From positions 2,666,001 through 2,730,000 of the forward strand of contig OZ242360.1 of the NCBI GenBank assembly GCA_965208775.1: a DNA stretch of 64,000 nt, written 5' to 3'. The position numbers were made by a program, and so were the translations under genes. This DNA comes from JAPOVO01 sp026708165 (GTDB taxonomy: Bacteria > Chloroflexota > UBA11872 > VXNJ01). Numbering within the stretch: the first letter of the stretch is position 1; each line of letters opens with the position of its first letter. Shown here in pieces: positions 44,431 to 52,355 of the stretch. The notes beneath the pieces were generated by a model. It did no database searches. It had not been told where the DNA came from and saw only the letters and a program-made list of their open reading frames with translations.

Positions 44431-45366
44431 GTGGACTTCGACCGGAATCACGACGCGAGAGTCAGAACGGCGGCCTTTGACTGGCTCGCTCGGTTGACTT
44501 CGCTTCATGGCGACGTTCTGCCCCGCGACACGCTCGCCGAAGGGTTCGAACTCGACCAGCGACGTGTACCGGTGGTTGGCCCGCAAGGCATATTCAAACC
44601 CGCTCTGATGCAGGTACCGCTATCGATTACGACTGCTCCTAGGGGACCCTATGACGATGCGATCGGCCCCGATAATCTCCTGAGGTATCGGTACCGCGGT
44701 ACGGATCCTAGCCACCGCGACAACGCCGGACTACGGTTTGCAATGAACCGCAGCCTGCCGCTCGTGTATTTTCACGGTATCGTCCCAGGGCGATACTTAG
44801 CCATGTGGCCCGTGTATGTAGTCGGCGATGAGCCGGAATCTCTCACGTTCTCGATCGCACTCGACGATGCGATTCACTCAGGTCTCTTTCCTGATAGTTC
44901 GGGGGCTCTAGGCGCAGACACAGTCAAGGCCGGCGAGATCCGCAGAGAGTATGTAATGTCAATCGCCCGCCGTCGGCTGCATCAAAGAGCCTTCCGCGAG
45001 CGGGTGCTTCGTGCGTACCGACATCAATGCGCTCTGTGCCGTCTGCGCCATAGGGAGTTGCTCGACGCTGCCCACATCCTGCCGGATGCAGAACCCGAAG
45101 GTGAGCCCGTTGTCCGCAACGGCATTGCGCTATGCCGCTTGCACCACGCAGCGTTCGACCGGTTTTTCCTAGCCGTGCGACCGGACCGCATCATCGAGGT
45201 CCGTGCCGACGTCTTGGAGGAAGTCGATGGCCCGACGCTTAGGCACGCAATCCAAGGGTTGCACGGCAAACCCATTGTGTTGCCGGCGAAGTTGTTGGAG
45301 CAGCCCGCCCATGAGTTTCTAGCCGAGAGATACGAGCGATTTCTTGAGGTGGCGACAGCGCGATGA
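44431..45366 (+). CDS. HNH restriction endonuclease (311 aa)
   Basis: GTG at 44431 with GGAG upstream is preferred to one 45 bases earlier, since family members begin at VRTAAFDWL. Residues ~25-190 form the N-terminal domain (HGDVLPRDTLAEGF, VPVVGPQGIFKPALM.VPLSITT, PYDDAIG...LRYRYRGTDP). The C-terminal HNH is CALCRLRHRELLDAAHILPDAEPEGEPVVRNGIALCRLHHAAFD, with two CxxC/CxxH zinc knuckles and the AH...H metal site. This is the family of HNH-type restriction enzymes that often act alone against modified or unmodified DNA. Convergent with the TIR gene. Confidence 0.88.
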   Translation: MDFDRNHDARVRTAAFDWLARLTSLHGDVLPRDTLAEGFELDQRRVPVVGPQGIFKPALMQVPLSITTAPRGPYDDAIGPDNLLRYRYRGTDPSHRDNAGLRFAMNRSLPLVYFHGIVPGRYLAMWPVYVVGDEPESLTFSIALDDAIHSGLFPDSSGALGADTVKAGEIRREYVMSIARRRLHQRAFRERVLRAYRHQCALCRLRHRELLDAAHILPDAEPEGEPVVRNGIALCRLHHAAFDRFFLAVRPDRIIEVRADVLEEVDGPTLRHAIQGLHGKPIVLPAKLLEQPAHEFLAERYERFLEVATAR

Positions 45367-45432
45367 ATCCGGTCAGTTAGCCGGGTTGATCCAATTGAAG
45401 ACCGAGGCCTAAATCCATAGCCGTTCCCGGGG

Positions 45433-46344
45433 TCAACTGACAAGCTCCAGTAGATCATCGGTGATCTCTTCAACACTGTTTACTGATGTGTTCAAGGCGA
45501 CCTTGTCTGCCAGCGTTGGACTGTAGTGAGAGACCTCATCAATCGACACTTTGTGCCAAATCGGTAGAATCCGACTAAGTCCCTTCGATTCGAGGGTTAC
45601 AAGTCCATCTAGCTCCTTTTGCGGCCACTCCTTCTTGAAAAAGAATTCTGAGAGAACCACTACTCCGAATTGTGAGTTCGCCAACCCGCGGTCAATCTCC
45701 CTGCGCAGGCTATCGCCCACGTTGAGTGCGAATTCGTCGTACCAAACTCTTGCTCCCTTGGCTTCCAGCATCGTCGCCAGTTGGCGAACAAATCCGTCCT
45801 TATCTTCACTGGCATGACAAATGAAGAAGTCATACTCTTCTCGGCTGGGAGGATCGACCTGAGGCGCTCGGGCTATCTGCGCACGTTGTGTGATTTCGGC
45901 CGTAATCCGACGCTCATGTGCCTCTCGTTCCATAATCAGGCGTCTCTGTGCTTCAGCGACTGCCCTTCTGTCTTGCGCACTCTTCCGAGCTTGCCGGTCT
46001 CTCTCTGCTGCAAGCTTCTTCTGCTCTCGTTGATTCTCGCGCGCTTGACGTTCCTCATACGAGTGGAGCCTCTTGGATCTTTCGGCGATCCTGATTGCCA
46101 GACTTGCCAATCGCTTCTCTACCGTTGCAAGGTCTCTGTAGGCACTCTCCGCCTCTCTGGTCCTTGACTTGAGGGTTGCCGGGTTCTTGGCTCTCAAAGC
46201 AGCATCGTTCGCACGGTTTATCTTCGCCAACAGTGCCGCCTGCTTCTGACGCTCCCGTGCCTGATTGTTCTGGAGTCTTGCGATTTCGCTGCTGAGACTG
46301 TCTATTTGGCGATTGATCATCGAGGCAAGACCACCCGAAAGCAC
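45433..46344 (-). CDS. Coiled-coil TIR-domain protein (303 aa)
   Basis: GTG at 46344 with AGGAG upstream. Residues ~5-160 are a long charged coiled coil (LSSEIARLQNNQARERQKQ.., EKKLAAERDRQARKSAQDRR). Residues ~168-303 are a TIR domain (YDFFICHASEDKDGFVRQLA, VWYDEFALNVGDSLRREID, EWPQKELDGLV with the likely catalytic Glu, LPIWHKVSIDEV). The coiled coil probably drives oligomerisation that activates the NADase. It follows the broken metallopeptidase gene on the same strand. Confidence 0.88.
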   Translation of the reverse strand: MLSGGLASMINRQIDSLSSEIARLQNNQARERQKQAALLAKINRANDAALRAKNPATLKSRTREAESAYRDLATVEKRLASLAIRIAERSKRLHSYEERQARENQREQKKLAAERDRQARKSAQDRRAVAEAQRRLIMEREAHERRITAEITQRAQIARAPQVDPPSREEYDFFICHASEDKDGFVRQLATMLEAKGARVWYDEFALNVGDSLRREIDRGLANSQFGVVVLSEFFFKKEWPQKELDGLVTLESKGLSRILPIWHKVSIDEVSHYSPTLADKVALNTSVNSVEEITDDLLELVS

Positions 46345-46398
46345 ACGACTCCTAGGTCGCTGTCAAACGAAGGTTTCGGTATACCGGAAATCTTCGGC

Positions 46399-46855
46399 TT
46401 AGAGAGGAAGCGTCCCACCTGATTCTCTCAAACGCTGGCACCGGAGCTGCGCGTCCGGCATAACTCCATATACAAGTCCCCAAAAAACCGGGAGAGTGAC
46501 TGCCGATCTGAAGACGTGCGAGTTCGTGCACGATTATGCTTTCGATCAGCGATGGCTCCGGCATCATTGTGCGCCAGTTGAATCGCAGCGTGCCGTCGGG
46601 GGCGCAGCTTGCCCAACGCCGCCGCAGGTCGCGGATGAGGTTTGACGGCTTGTGCCCACAACCTAAGCGGGGCCACCAGCGGTGGACACTTGGCGGTAAC
46701 CGCTCTCGGGCGCGAGTGCGATACCACTTCATAACGGCGCGCCGGATTCCCGCGTAGCGTTCCTCCTCGTTGGGACCACGGGGGGCATCCACCAGGAACC
46801 GCCTGTGTTCGAAACGGACCAGCGCGGATCTCACGTCGGCAGACTCAACCACCAC
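46399..46855 (-). pseudogene. YgjP/DUF45-type metallopeptidase with frameshift and altered zinc ligand
   Basis: The frame encodes the family core: WYRTRARERLPPSVHRWW, then RDLRRRWASCAPDGTLRFNWR and SIIVHELARLQIGSHSPGF. The family motif HExxH reads HELAR here, losing the second His. After HSPGF a run of six T (minus strand; 46482-46487) puts the frame out; with one T fewer it continues FWGLVYGVMPDAQLRCQRLRESGG to TAA at 46399, the expected ending. These proteins accompany type I restriction loci. Both lesions suggest an inactive gene, unless the run length is a sequencing error. Confidence 0.7.
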
Positions 46856-46909
46856 GCGGACGTTGCGGCACAGATAGGGCAGCGTGACTGTCAGCGGGTC
46901 CTTCGACCG

Positions 46910-47086
46910 TCATCCGCCAGTCGCCAGAATCTGGTTGGCTGCCCTCACCTTCCGCATGGCCCAATTCCGGACCGCGCTATGTGCCCGGTGCCGACTCTCG
47001 CATCCCAGCCGCTTGGCTATCTCCTCGTAGGTACGACCCGCGATCCTCAGTTTGACTGCGTCGTTTTGTCTCGGCCGGTCGTCCAT
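46910..47086 (-). CDS. Helix-turn-helix protein, shortened paralogue (58 aa)
   Basis: ATG at 47086: RPRQNDAVKLRIAGRTYEEIAKRLGCESRHRAHSAVRNWA.RKVRAANQILATGG then TGA. It matches the first third of the 182-residue protein at 43545-44093. After the TGA the frame reads RSKDPLTVT, matching RSRDPLTAT of the longer protein, so the stop looks like a nonsense change followed by loss of the winged-helix part. Confidence 0.6.
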   Translation of the reverse strand: MDDRPRQNDAVKLRIAGRTYEEIAKRLGCESRHRAHSAVRNWAMRKVRAANQILATGG

Positions 47087-47365
47087 CAGACTGCTATCTG
47101 TATCTCCCAGTGCCACTCGCGCCTGCCGATGTCCGCGATCCTGGCAGACGAGGGCTCCAATTCGTTCGGAGCTTAAAGCGTTCATTTGCCAGAGTCGGCG
47201 CGTCTTTGTGCTGAGTGGTGACTTTTTATTCGCGCAGGGTCAGCGAACTACCGCACACATCAGGATAGCGGTCACGGGTACAGTTTCGCTCGGACGGCGA
47301 GTTGCAGGCGTGGAACGAACAACGTGTAGAGGCCGAGGACGGAGATCGCCGGTGAGCTTGAAGGG

Positions 47366-47548
47366 ATGGCTCGGTCACGTGGCACTTCCCAAGGCCCATC
47401 ATGTGCCTTTATTCACCGCCAGACCTGCTGTGACTGCAGCGAGTCTGTTCGCGGCCGCAACCTTCGCGCGGTCTTCCGCCTCGAATGCCTGCGTCGCCAC
47501 AAGAACGATAAAGTTCGCACCTACAGTAAGGTCGACGAATCCGCCTAA
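47366..47548 (+). CDS. Small Cys-rich protein, zinc-finger type (60 aa)
   Basis: ATG frame with CCDCSESVRGRNLRAVFRLECLRRHKNDKVRTYSK, homologous to 41053-41280. Like that gene it lies divergently from a helix-turn-helix gene, here 280 bp away. Strongly basic; probable nucleic-acid binding. Absence of a clear ribosome binding site keeps confidence moderate. Confidence 0.4.
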   Translation: MARSRGTSQGPSCAFIHRQTCCDCSESVRGRNLRAVFRLECLRRHKNDKVRTYSKVDESA

Positions 47549-47887
47549 ACAACCGCCTCCACAAAGGGAAGCCATAGCGCAGACAGCTTCTAAAGATCCA
47601 GACGGCCTCCACGTGACCGGCCGGACGTGTTTTCCGTAAGAGGTGAGCAGCGACCAGCGTTGTAGAGGCGCCGATTCCTACTGGCACTCCACACTGTGAT
47701 CAACAACCGCTCCGCCTTTGCTGCGCACATTCTGTCTGGTCCAATCACGCGTAGTCCGGGAGTAATGTCAGCAGTCGCCCTCGCGCAATTCACACCAGCG
47801 CCATAGCTAAGCGCCCCCCCCACCAGCCGGGCGGGATTGGCGGACCCTTAGGGGCGGGAGACCAGAGATCTTTGCCCTCGCCACACA
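47549..47887. other. Gap with no supportable gene
   Basis: About 340 bases at the convergent end of the three-gene operon; no gene or hairpin identified with confidence. Confidence 0.3.
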
Positions 47888-48310
47888 TCAAGCGGGTCTC
47901 CGCATGTACTGTTTGACCTCACCATACAAGTCGCCCTCCAACTCGGTAGGACTTTCATGCTCAATGTCCTCACGGTTGCCGAGCTTGCTAGTCCACCGGC
48001 CGGTACGGAGCTGGCGGGATGCGTGTTCAACTCCCTGCGGCGACTCGTAGATCGCAACCTTCTCAAATCCATCTTCCAAGGCACCATCGGCGCACGGCTC
48101 GTAGCCTAGAGTGCTGAACGCCGCCACGAACGCCGCGAGGTTAGTCTCCATCGGAGCCTCGGCCGGCCAATATGTATCTGGATGAGGCCACATCCAGACG
48201 AGAGTGTCCATGCCCGCAGCCCAAGCGATGCAGTTGTACCGTGAGTCTTCAGGGCTGGTTATGCGAAATCCACGGAGAGCGGGAAAGCTGCAGCGCAGTT
48301 GATCAGCCAA
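47888..48310 (-). CDS. DUF7689-like protein (140 aa)
   Basis: Contains YNCIAWAAG near residue 25, W.WP...YWP around 45-50, LGYEPCADGALEDGFEKVAIYE (~70-90) and HASRQLRTGRWTSKLGNREDIEH (~98-122), the pattern of a conserved bacterial domain of unknown function. The N-terminal CIAWA and the later H, H residues suggest a Cys-His hydrolase or transglutaminase-like active site, by analogy only. It is the third gene of an operon with 48314-48793 (3 bp gap) and 48790-49152. Confidence 0.75.
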   Translation of the reverse strand: MADQLRCSFPALRGFRITSPEDSRYNCIAWAAGMDTLVWMWPHPDTYWPAEAPMETNLAAFVAAFSTLGYEPCADGALEDGFEKVAIYESPQGVEHASRQLRTGRWTSKLGNREDIEHESPTELEGDLYGEVKQYMRRPA

Positions 48311-48313
48311 ATC

Positions 48314-48793
48314 TCAGATATAGCGCCGATTCTTGCCCCATTCGATCCAAGCGACCGTCATGGCCTGAACGTTCCCGCGGTCGTCAGGACTCACTGGAGA
48401 CTCCCTGGTAATGGCTCTGAGAGCCCAGAACCACTGTGCGTGAGAAACCTCTAGATCTCGCAAGATCATAGGAATGGCTGCCTTACCCATTCCTATGATC
48501 TCTTGGTACGCGTGGTGCTGTGCAATAGTTGTTAGCGACGACAGATATGCCGTTTCCCGCTTCCACTTGCATGCCAGTTCTTCAAACTCCGCTTGGAGAT
48601 CGGCCTCGGCGTCGAGACTGTCCCGAGTGGGAAAGAAATTCTCGATCGTTTGCGCAAAGCCATTAATCGCCCCAGGGTCTCGCCGTGGATGCCACTGGCC
48701 GAGTGGACTTGTGTTGGATCCGTCGTCTAACTGAGTCCACGTGGAGGGTGGCGAGCCGTCCTGTGTGAGTTCGAGCAGACTCAGCGTTGTCAC
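48314..48793 (-). CDS. Conserved hypothetical protein, middle gene of a three-gene operon (159 aa)
   Basis: The C-terminal ~95 residues are distinctive: FEELACKWKRETAYLSSLTTIAQHHAYQEII, GMGKAAIPMILRDLEV, HAQWFWALRAITRESPVSPDDRGNVQAMTVAWIEWGKN. Short helical hypotheticals of this kind are widespread in accessory regions. The start ATG overlaps the stop of the upstream gene by 4 bp. No catalytic motif visible. Confidence 0.75.
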   Translation of the reverse strand: MTTLSLLELTQDGSPPSTWTQLDDGSNTSPLGQWHPRRDPGAINGFAQTIENFFPTRDSLDAEADLQAEFEELACKWKRETAYLSSLTTIAQHHAYQEIIGMGKAAIPMILRDLEVSHAQWFWALRAITRESPVSPDDRGNVQAMTVAWIEWGKNRRYI

Positions 48794-49152
48794 GACACCT
48801 CCGGTGAATTGCCCTGTGGAACGTTCCGATCAGCCTCGCGCCACTCATCAATCTTGTCACCGATCCAATTATAGAGATTTTGCGCCTCGCTCATGCTCAT
48901 CAACACCTCGACCTCACATTCGCGCTGTATGTTGTCGGGCGAATCACGGCTGACTTCGGGTCCGAGCTTCCCATCAGGTGTCATTAGGTGTGTCACTGTC
49001 CGCGGTATTGAATGCCGCTGCGAGAAAAATGTGACCGAGAGTTCCCCATTCGGCGTGACTCCCCCCCACGCTCCATTAGAATGGACAACTCGAAAAAAGG
49101 GACTACGAACGAAGTCGAAACCGACTCGTTCGACATGCTTCTTTGTACTCAT
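48790..49152 (-). CDS. Conserved hypothetical protein, first gene of a three-gene operon (120 aa)
   Basis: Beta-rich start (FFRVVHSNGAWGGVTPNGELSVTFFSQRHSIPRTVTHLM) and an acidic helical end (SMSEAQNLYNWIGDKIDEW). TGA/ATG overlap with the next gene. The look is of a small cytosolic protein such as an antitoxin or structural partner, but that is a guess. The IS3 remnant upstream may have displaced its promoter region. Confidence 0.7.
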   Translation of the reverse strand: MSTKKHVERVGFDFVRSPFFRVVHSNGAWGGVTPNGELSVTFFSQRHSIPRTVTHLMTPDGKLGPEVSRDSPDNIQRECEVEVLMSMSEAQNLYNWIGDKIDEWREADRNVPQGNSPEVS

Positions 49153-49386
49153 GTAGGCAACTCTCTTCCATCAGTTGCTTAGATTTAGGCGCATCCCTCC
49201 CAAACGCAGCTAGGCATCAGGTCCCGCCACAAGGTCACACATGCTACAACAACGATGCTGAAAGTAGGCAGGCTGATCAGGATATCGAGCCAGTCAAACA
49301 TGGCGGATGAGCCGATTCTTCGTCCTTCGCGTGCGCCATGGTCGCCAGGACACTCCGCCTAGGTTCTCCCTGGATTCGTAGGCCAC

Positions 49387-49672
49387 TTTCAGTCACTCCG
49401 AGTGGATTCTCAACCGAGCACGCAGCAGGTCCTCGAGCGTCCGTTTGTCCGGACTGAGGCCCTCCACCAATTGCTTGACCTAGCAATTCACGTCTTCGAG
49501 GAAATCGAGTCGCTGCATCTCGCCGTCCCATGGCGACAAACCACTTCCTCCACCGGTCTAACGTCTGCTCGGCGATGCCCATCTTTTGACAGATCTCCAC
49601 CATGCTTTTCCCTCTCTCTTGCTGCTGCAAGGCGAAGGCGATCTGCCACGACGTGTACTAAGCCGCCTTCAT
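49387..49672 (-). pseudogene. IS3-family OrfA remnant
   Basis: The minus strand reads MKAA, a stop, then YTSWQIAFALQQQERGKSMVEICQKMGIAEQTLDRWRKWF, the helix-turn-helix start of IS3 OrfA. A frameshift leads to EMQRLDFLEDVN, a stop, and VKQLVEGLSPDKRTLEDLLRARL, the leucine-zipper end. OrfB is missing. Two stops and one shift, so inactive. Confidence 0.8.
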
Positions 49673-49983
49673 GGTCGGCTCTCCCCTCTTCGACGGTACG
49701 CGGAAAGCACTTCCCAGCGGAAGCAGTTTTCGGGGGAACGGCCAGGCGGACGCGTTGCAAACCGCACCGTCAGCCGGGCTCCGAATGACGCCGCCCCTGA
49801 GTCTTCCGGCCCTTTTCACACACAGGGCTTCAGGATTCTGCAAAGCTGTGCCACCGTCTTTCGCCTCTCTCTCGCCGCTTGTCCCCCTTTCTGCTCTCGT
49901 ATAATTGTCAATACTGTGGATAACTGACCCGCTAGTCGGGGATGTCCTGTCCATAGTTCGTGGACAACCACGGGAGTAGGCGC

Positions 49984-50196
49984 ATGAGTCCAGTCCTTGG
50001 CGTCGCGATTCTCGTGCTGTGCGTCTGGTTCCTCTTGGCCGTCGTCAGCTCTGCCATCGCCCTGCGTAAGAATCGCTCGGCAATGCGGTGGTACCTGCTC
50101 ACCTTGCTCTTCGGCGTCGTCGCGTTTCTCCTGATCCTCTTCCTGCCATCGCTGCAACCAGTTCGCTTCCTGCCTCTCCAGCGCCTGCGGATCTAG
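49984..50196 (+). CDS. Small two-helix membrane protein (70 aa)
   Basis: ATG at 49984 with GGGAGTAGG upstream. Helices at ~3-24 (VLGVAILVLCVWFLLAVVSS) and ~38-56 (WYLLTLLFGVVAFLLILFLPS), separated by a basic loop (ALRKNRSAMR). The second helix resembles the PLDc_N type anchor W.L..LFG..A. No soluble domain. Confidence 0.65.
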   Translation: MSPVLGVAILVLCVWFLLAVVSSAIALRKNRSAMRWYLLTLLFGVVAFLLILFLPSLQPVRFLPLQRLRI

Positions 50197-50607
50197 GCCT
50201 GCTCCTGAATTGACTCGAGACTCATTGCCGAATACGCGTAGCTTGACTCCTGGCGCGACTGGCTTCGGCGTTTCGGTCTGACTCCGATCTCCGACTGTTG
50301 CCCAACTCAAATGGTTATGGATGCGTGAATGAAACCACTGGTCACGCTCAGAGAATTGTCGCCGCTCGGCGCTGAGTCGACGTCCTCGGCATGGCCGTTG
50401 AAAACCGTCTTAATCACGGCTTCGCCGTCCTGCACCATCCCGCCTGCCGCCGGGCCATTGCCGGCGCGCTGCGCTTGGAGTGGCCCCGCATCTCGTTCTC
50501 CCGGCAGGTCCGATCCATCATCACTCTCAACCGCTGCCGACGCCCTCGTCCAATCCGCCGCCCGCAGGATGGAGCGATTCTGTAGTTGACCACGGTCAGT
50601 TCTTAAA
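50197..50607. other. Gap with no supportable gene
   Basis: About 410 bases. Frames on both strands are Arg/Pro rich with no homology recognised and no ribosome binding site. Confidence 0.3.
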
Positions 50608-51363
50608 ATGCCGGTGATGAACGCTACGAAGACAAACGAAGACGAATGCCGTGCCAAGCGGTGGTTGGAGTCGCAAGGTCACACCGACATCATCAGGCCG
50701 TGCGAGGACCCGCCGGACTTTGTCGTTGAAGGCTGTTACGCGGTCGAGGTACGCCGACTCAACTGGATGTCGGACATCGATGGCAAGTACGAAGGCATCG
50801 AAAACTCTGAAAAGCCGTTGGAGAGATATGTCGAAGAGTTGCTGGAGCCATACTTGCCGGCACCCAACGGATACACGGTATTCGTTGACTGCAACTACCC
50901 ATGCGATCCCCCAATTCCAAAAAAGGACGTGATCGGCAGGGAAGTCAAAGCGGCTGTGGAGAAATTCAAAGAGGAGATGCGAAGGGGCTTGGAGTCGCGA
51001 CGTTGTCGACGGCTATCGCTTGAATGTGGGATAGAACTCCTATTCTGGCCGGACAGAACGCCAGGCACCGGCGGATTCGAGCTCAATGACGTTGATGTTG
51101 CGACGGGCAATCGAGGTTTCGTAGTGAGAGACGCCATTGACAACGTCGTCCGCAGCATTCAGGAAAAGACGCGTAAGGTCGTGGGGCGAGACAGAGTTAA
51201 CGATTTTACGGCGTGGTGGCTTGTGCTGGTCGATCATATCCACGCGGTGCCTTTGCGGGAGGTCGATTTGAACAAGATCCGACGGGCACTTCCCGGCAGT
51301 GACATTTGGTCGAGAGTGATCGTTGTGAGTCCGGAGAATCCCAAGTGGTTCTTCGAGTTGTGA
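50608..51363 (+). CDS. PD-(D/E)XK-like nuclease candidate (251 aa)
   Basis: DPPDFVVEGCYAVEVRRL near residues 32-49 fits the motif II/III of PD-(D/E)XK nucleases (PDF...EVR), with Arg where Lys is usual. It is preceded by an acidic helix (TNEDECRAKRWLESQGH) like motif I of Vsr/holliday-type members. The C-terminal ~100 residues include IVVSPENPKWFFEL. A second ATG 9 bases downstream is equally possible. In context an endonuclease of a defence gene set is reasonable, but no partner methylase is adjacent. Confidence 0.65.
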   Translation: MPVMNATKTNEDECRAKRWLESQGHTDIIRPCEDPPDFVVEGCYAVEVRRLNWMSDIDGKYEGIENSEKPLERYVEELLEPYLPAPNGYTVFVDCNYPCDPPIPKKDVIGREVKAAVEKFKEEMRRGLESRRCRRLSLECGIELLFWPDRTPGTGGFELNDVDVATGNRGFVVRDAIDNVVRSIQEKTRKVVGRDRVNDFTAWWLVLVDHIHAVPLREVDLNKIRRALPGSDIWSRVIVVSPENPKWFFEL

Positions 51364-51541
51364 CCGGCTGGGTCACTGAGAAACGGCCGTTGACAAGCCG
51401 GGCAGTGTTCTGCTTTAGAAGGAGCCTGCAGAGTCTCCTCCGTGAATCGGCAGCCTTGAGCACTAGGTCGGCGAGACTTTCGACCAAGCCGTAGTCGAGC
51501 GAAGGCGCCAGGCGCCCGCCGCAGAAGACCACCATCGCGTA

Positions 51542-51667
51542 TTAGAGTGTTGCTTGATACTCCTTTTGATCCTCGCGAAGTAGCTCCGCCGCGTATTCCG
51601 ACATGCTGGCGTTGTCTTCGGAAAAAGAGGGTAGCCATTCCTCCAACTGCGGCGGAAGGCTCGACAT
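51542..51667 (-). CDS. Possible small acidic protein (41 aa)
   Basis: ATG at 51667 opens LPPQLEEWLPSFSEDNASMSEYAAELLREDQKEY, an acidic helical peptide with GGAG about 11 bases upstream. Natural composition but very short; could be a remnant of a longer gene. Confidence 0.3.
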   Translation of the reverse strand: MSSLPPQLEEWLPSFSEDNASMSEYAAELLREDQKEYQATL

Positions 51668-52154
51668 AAAGCGGACATGCTCCAGATGCTCAGGCCTTGG
51701 CCGACGTCCCGGTATCCGTCTACCTGGATTTACAGATCTTCCGGGACAACCGGCTCGTAGGAACATCTTCAGAAGCTCTCGCTATCCTCGTGCGGAAGCG
51801 GCTTTAGCTTAAGCGCGTCATTGATGCTGTAAGTCCGACCTTGAAGCGGGGCGTACTGTTTGCAGGCTCCGTTGCCGAACGTCTGAATCTCTACATCCGT
51901 GACGCCCATATCCCCATAGGCTTCCCGGCAGTGGAGTACCTGATCCTGGTTGGCGGCTCGGAAGCACGGGAACGCGATCAGCGCCCTGGTTGAACAACAT
52001 CAAGGCTCTTCGACAGCGAGCCATCATCGCCGAATAGGAAGTCCGGGTCGTCACGTCGTCATCTTGAAACTCCGGCGACGTGGCTATGTCGAATTGCGGA
52101 AGAGTGGCGCTAACCTCGTGATCGCCAGTCCGGACAAATACTTCGCCTCGGCAG
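51668..52154. other. Gap with an orphan coding fragment
   Basis: On the minus strand between ~51990 and 51800 an open frame without a start reads VLHCREAYGDMGVTDVEIQTFGNGACKQYAPLQGRTYSINDALKLKPLP. The GAC..Y.PLQGR.YSI..AL..PLP pattern resembles the C-terminal segment of phage minor head (SPP1 gp7-like) proteins. If so it is a phage scar; otherwise nothing else is recognised here. Confidence 0.35.
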
Positions 52155-52355
52155 CTAGGCGGCCTTCACGGAGCAAGACCGACATACGATAACTTGCTGA
52201 AAGTGTTTCCGGGCCTCAATCGAAGCCGTGGAGTGCGACCCAAAGCGCCCAAGATGAAGGCGGCTCCACATGTCCGGCATCCGCAAGCATCCATGCCGAT
52301 GAAGTACATGGTCTCCGTTGGATTGCGGATTCTTGTCGACGTAATAGCTCACCAT
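52155..52355 (-). CDS. Small conserved Cys/His protein, YYVDKNPQS family, second copy (66 aa)
   Basis: ATG at 52355 preceded by AAAGGGGGAAC. YYVDKNPQSNGDHVLHRHGC, then LGRFGSHSTASIEARKHF and CRSC. Same length as the copy at 12014-12214, with about two thirds of residues identical. The 38 bp upstream (TGTGGGCCGTTCC.AAGGGGGAA) are conserved too. Compare also the more distant 4673-4891 product. Confidence 0.8.
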   Translation of the reverse strand: MVSYYVDKNPQSNGDHVLHRHGCLRMPDMWSRLHLGRFGSHSTASIEARKHFQQVIVCRSCSVKAA

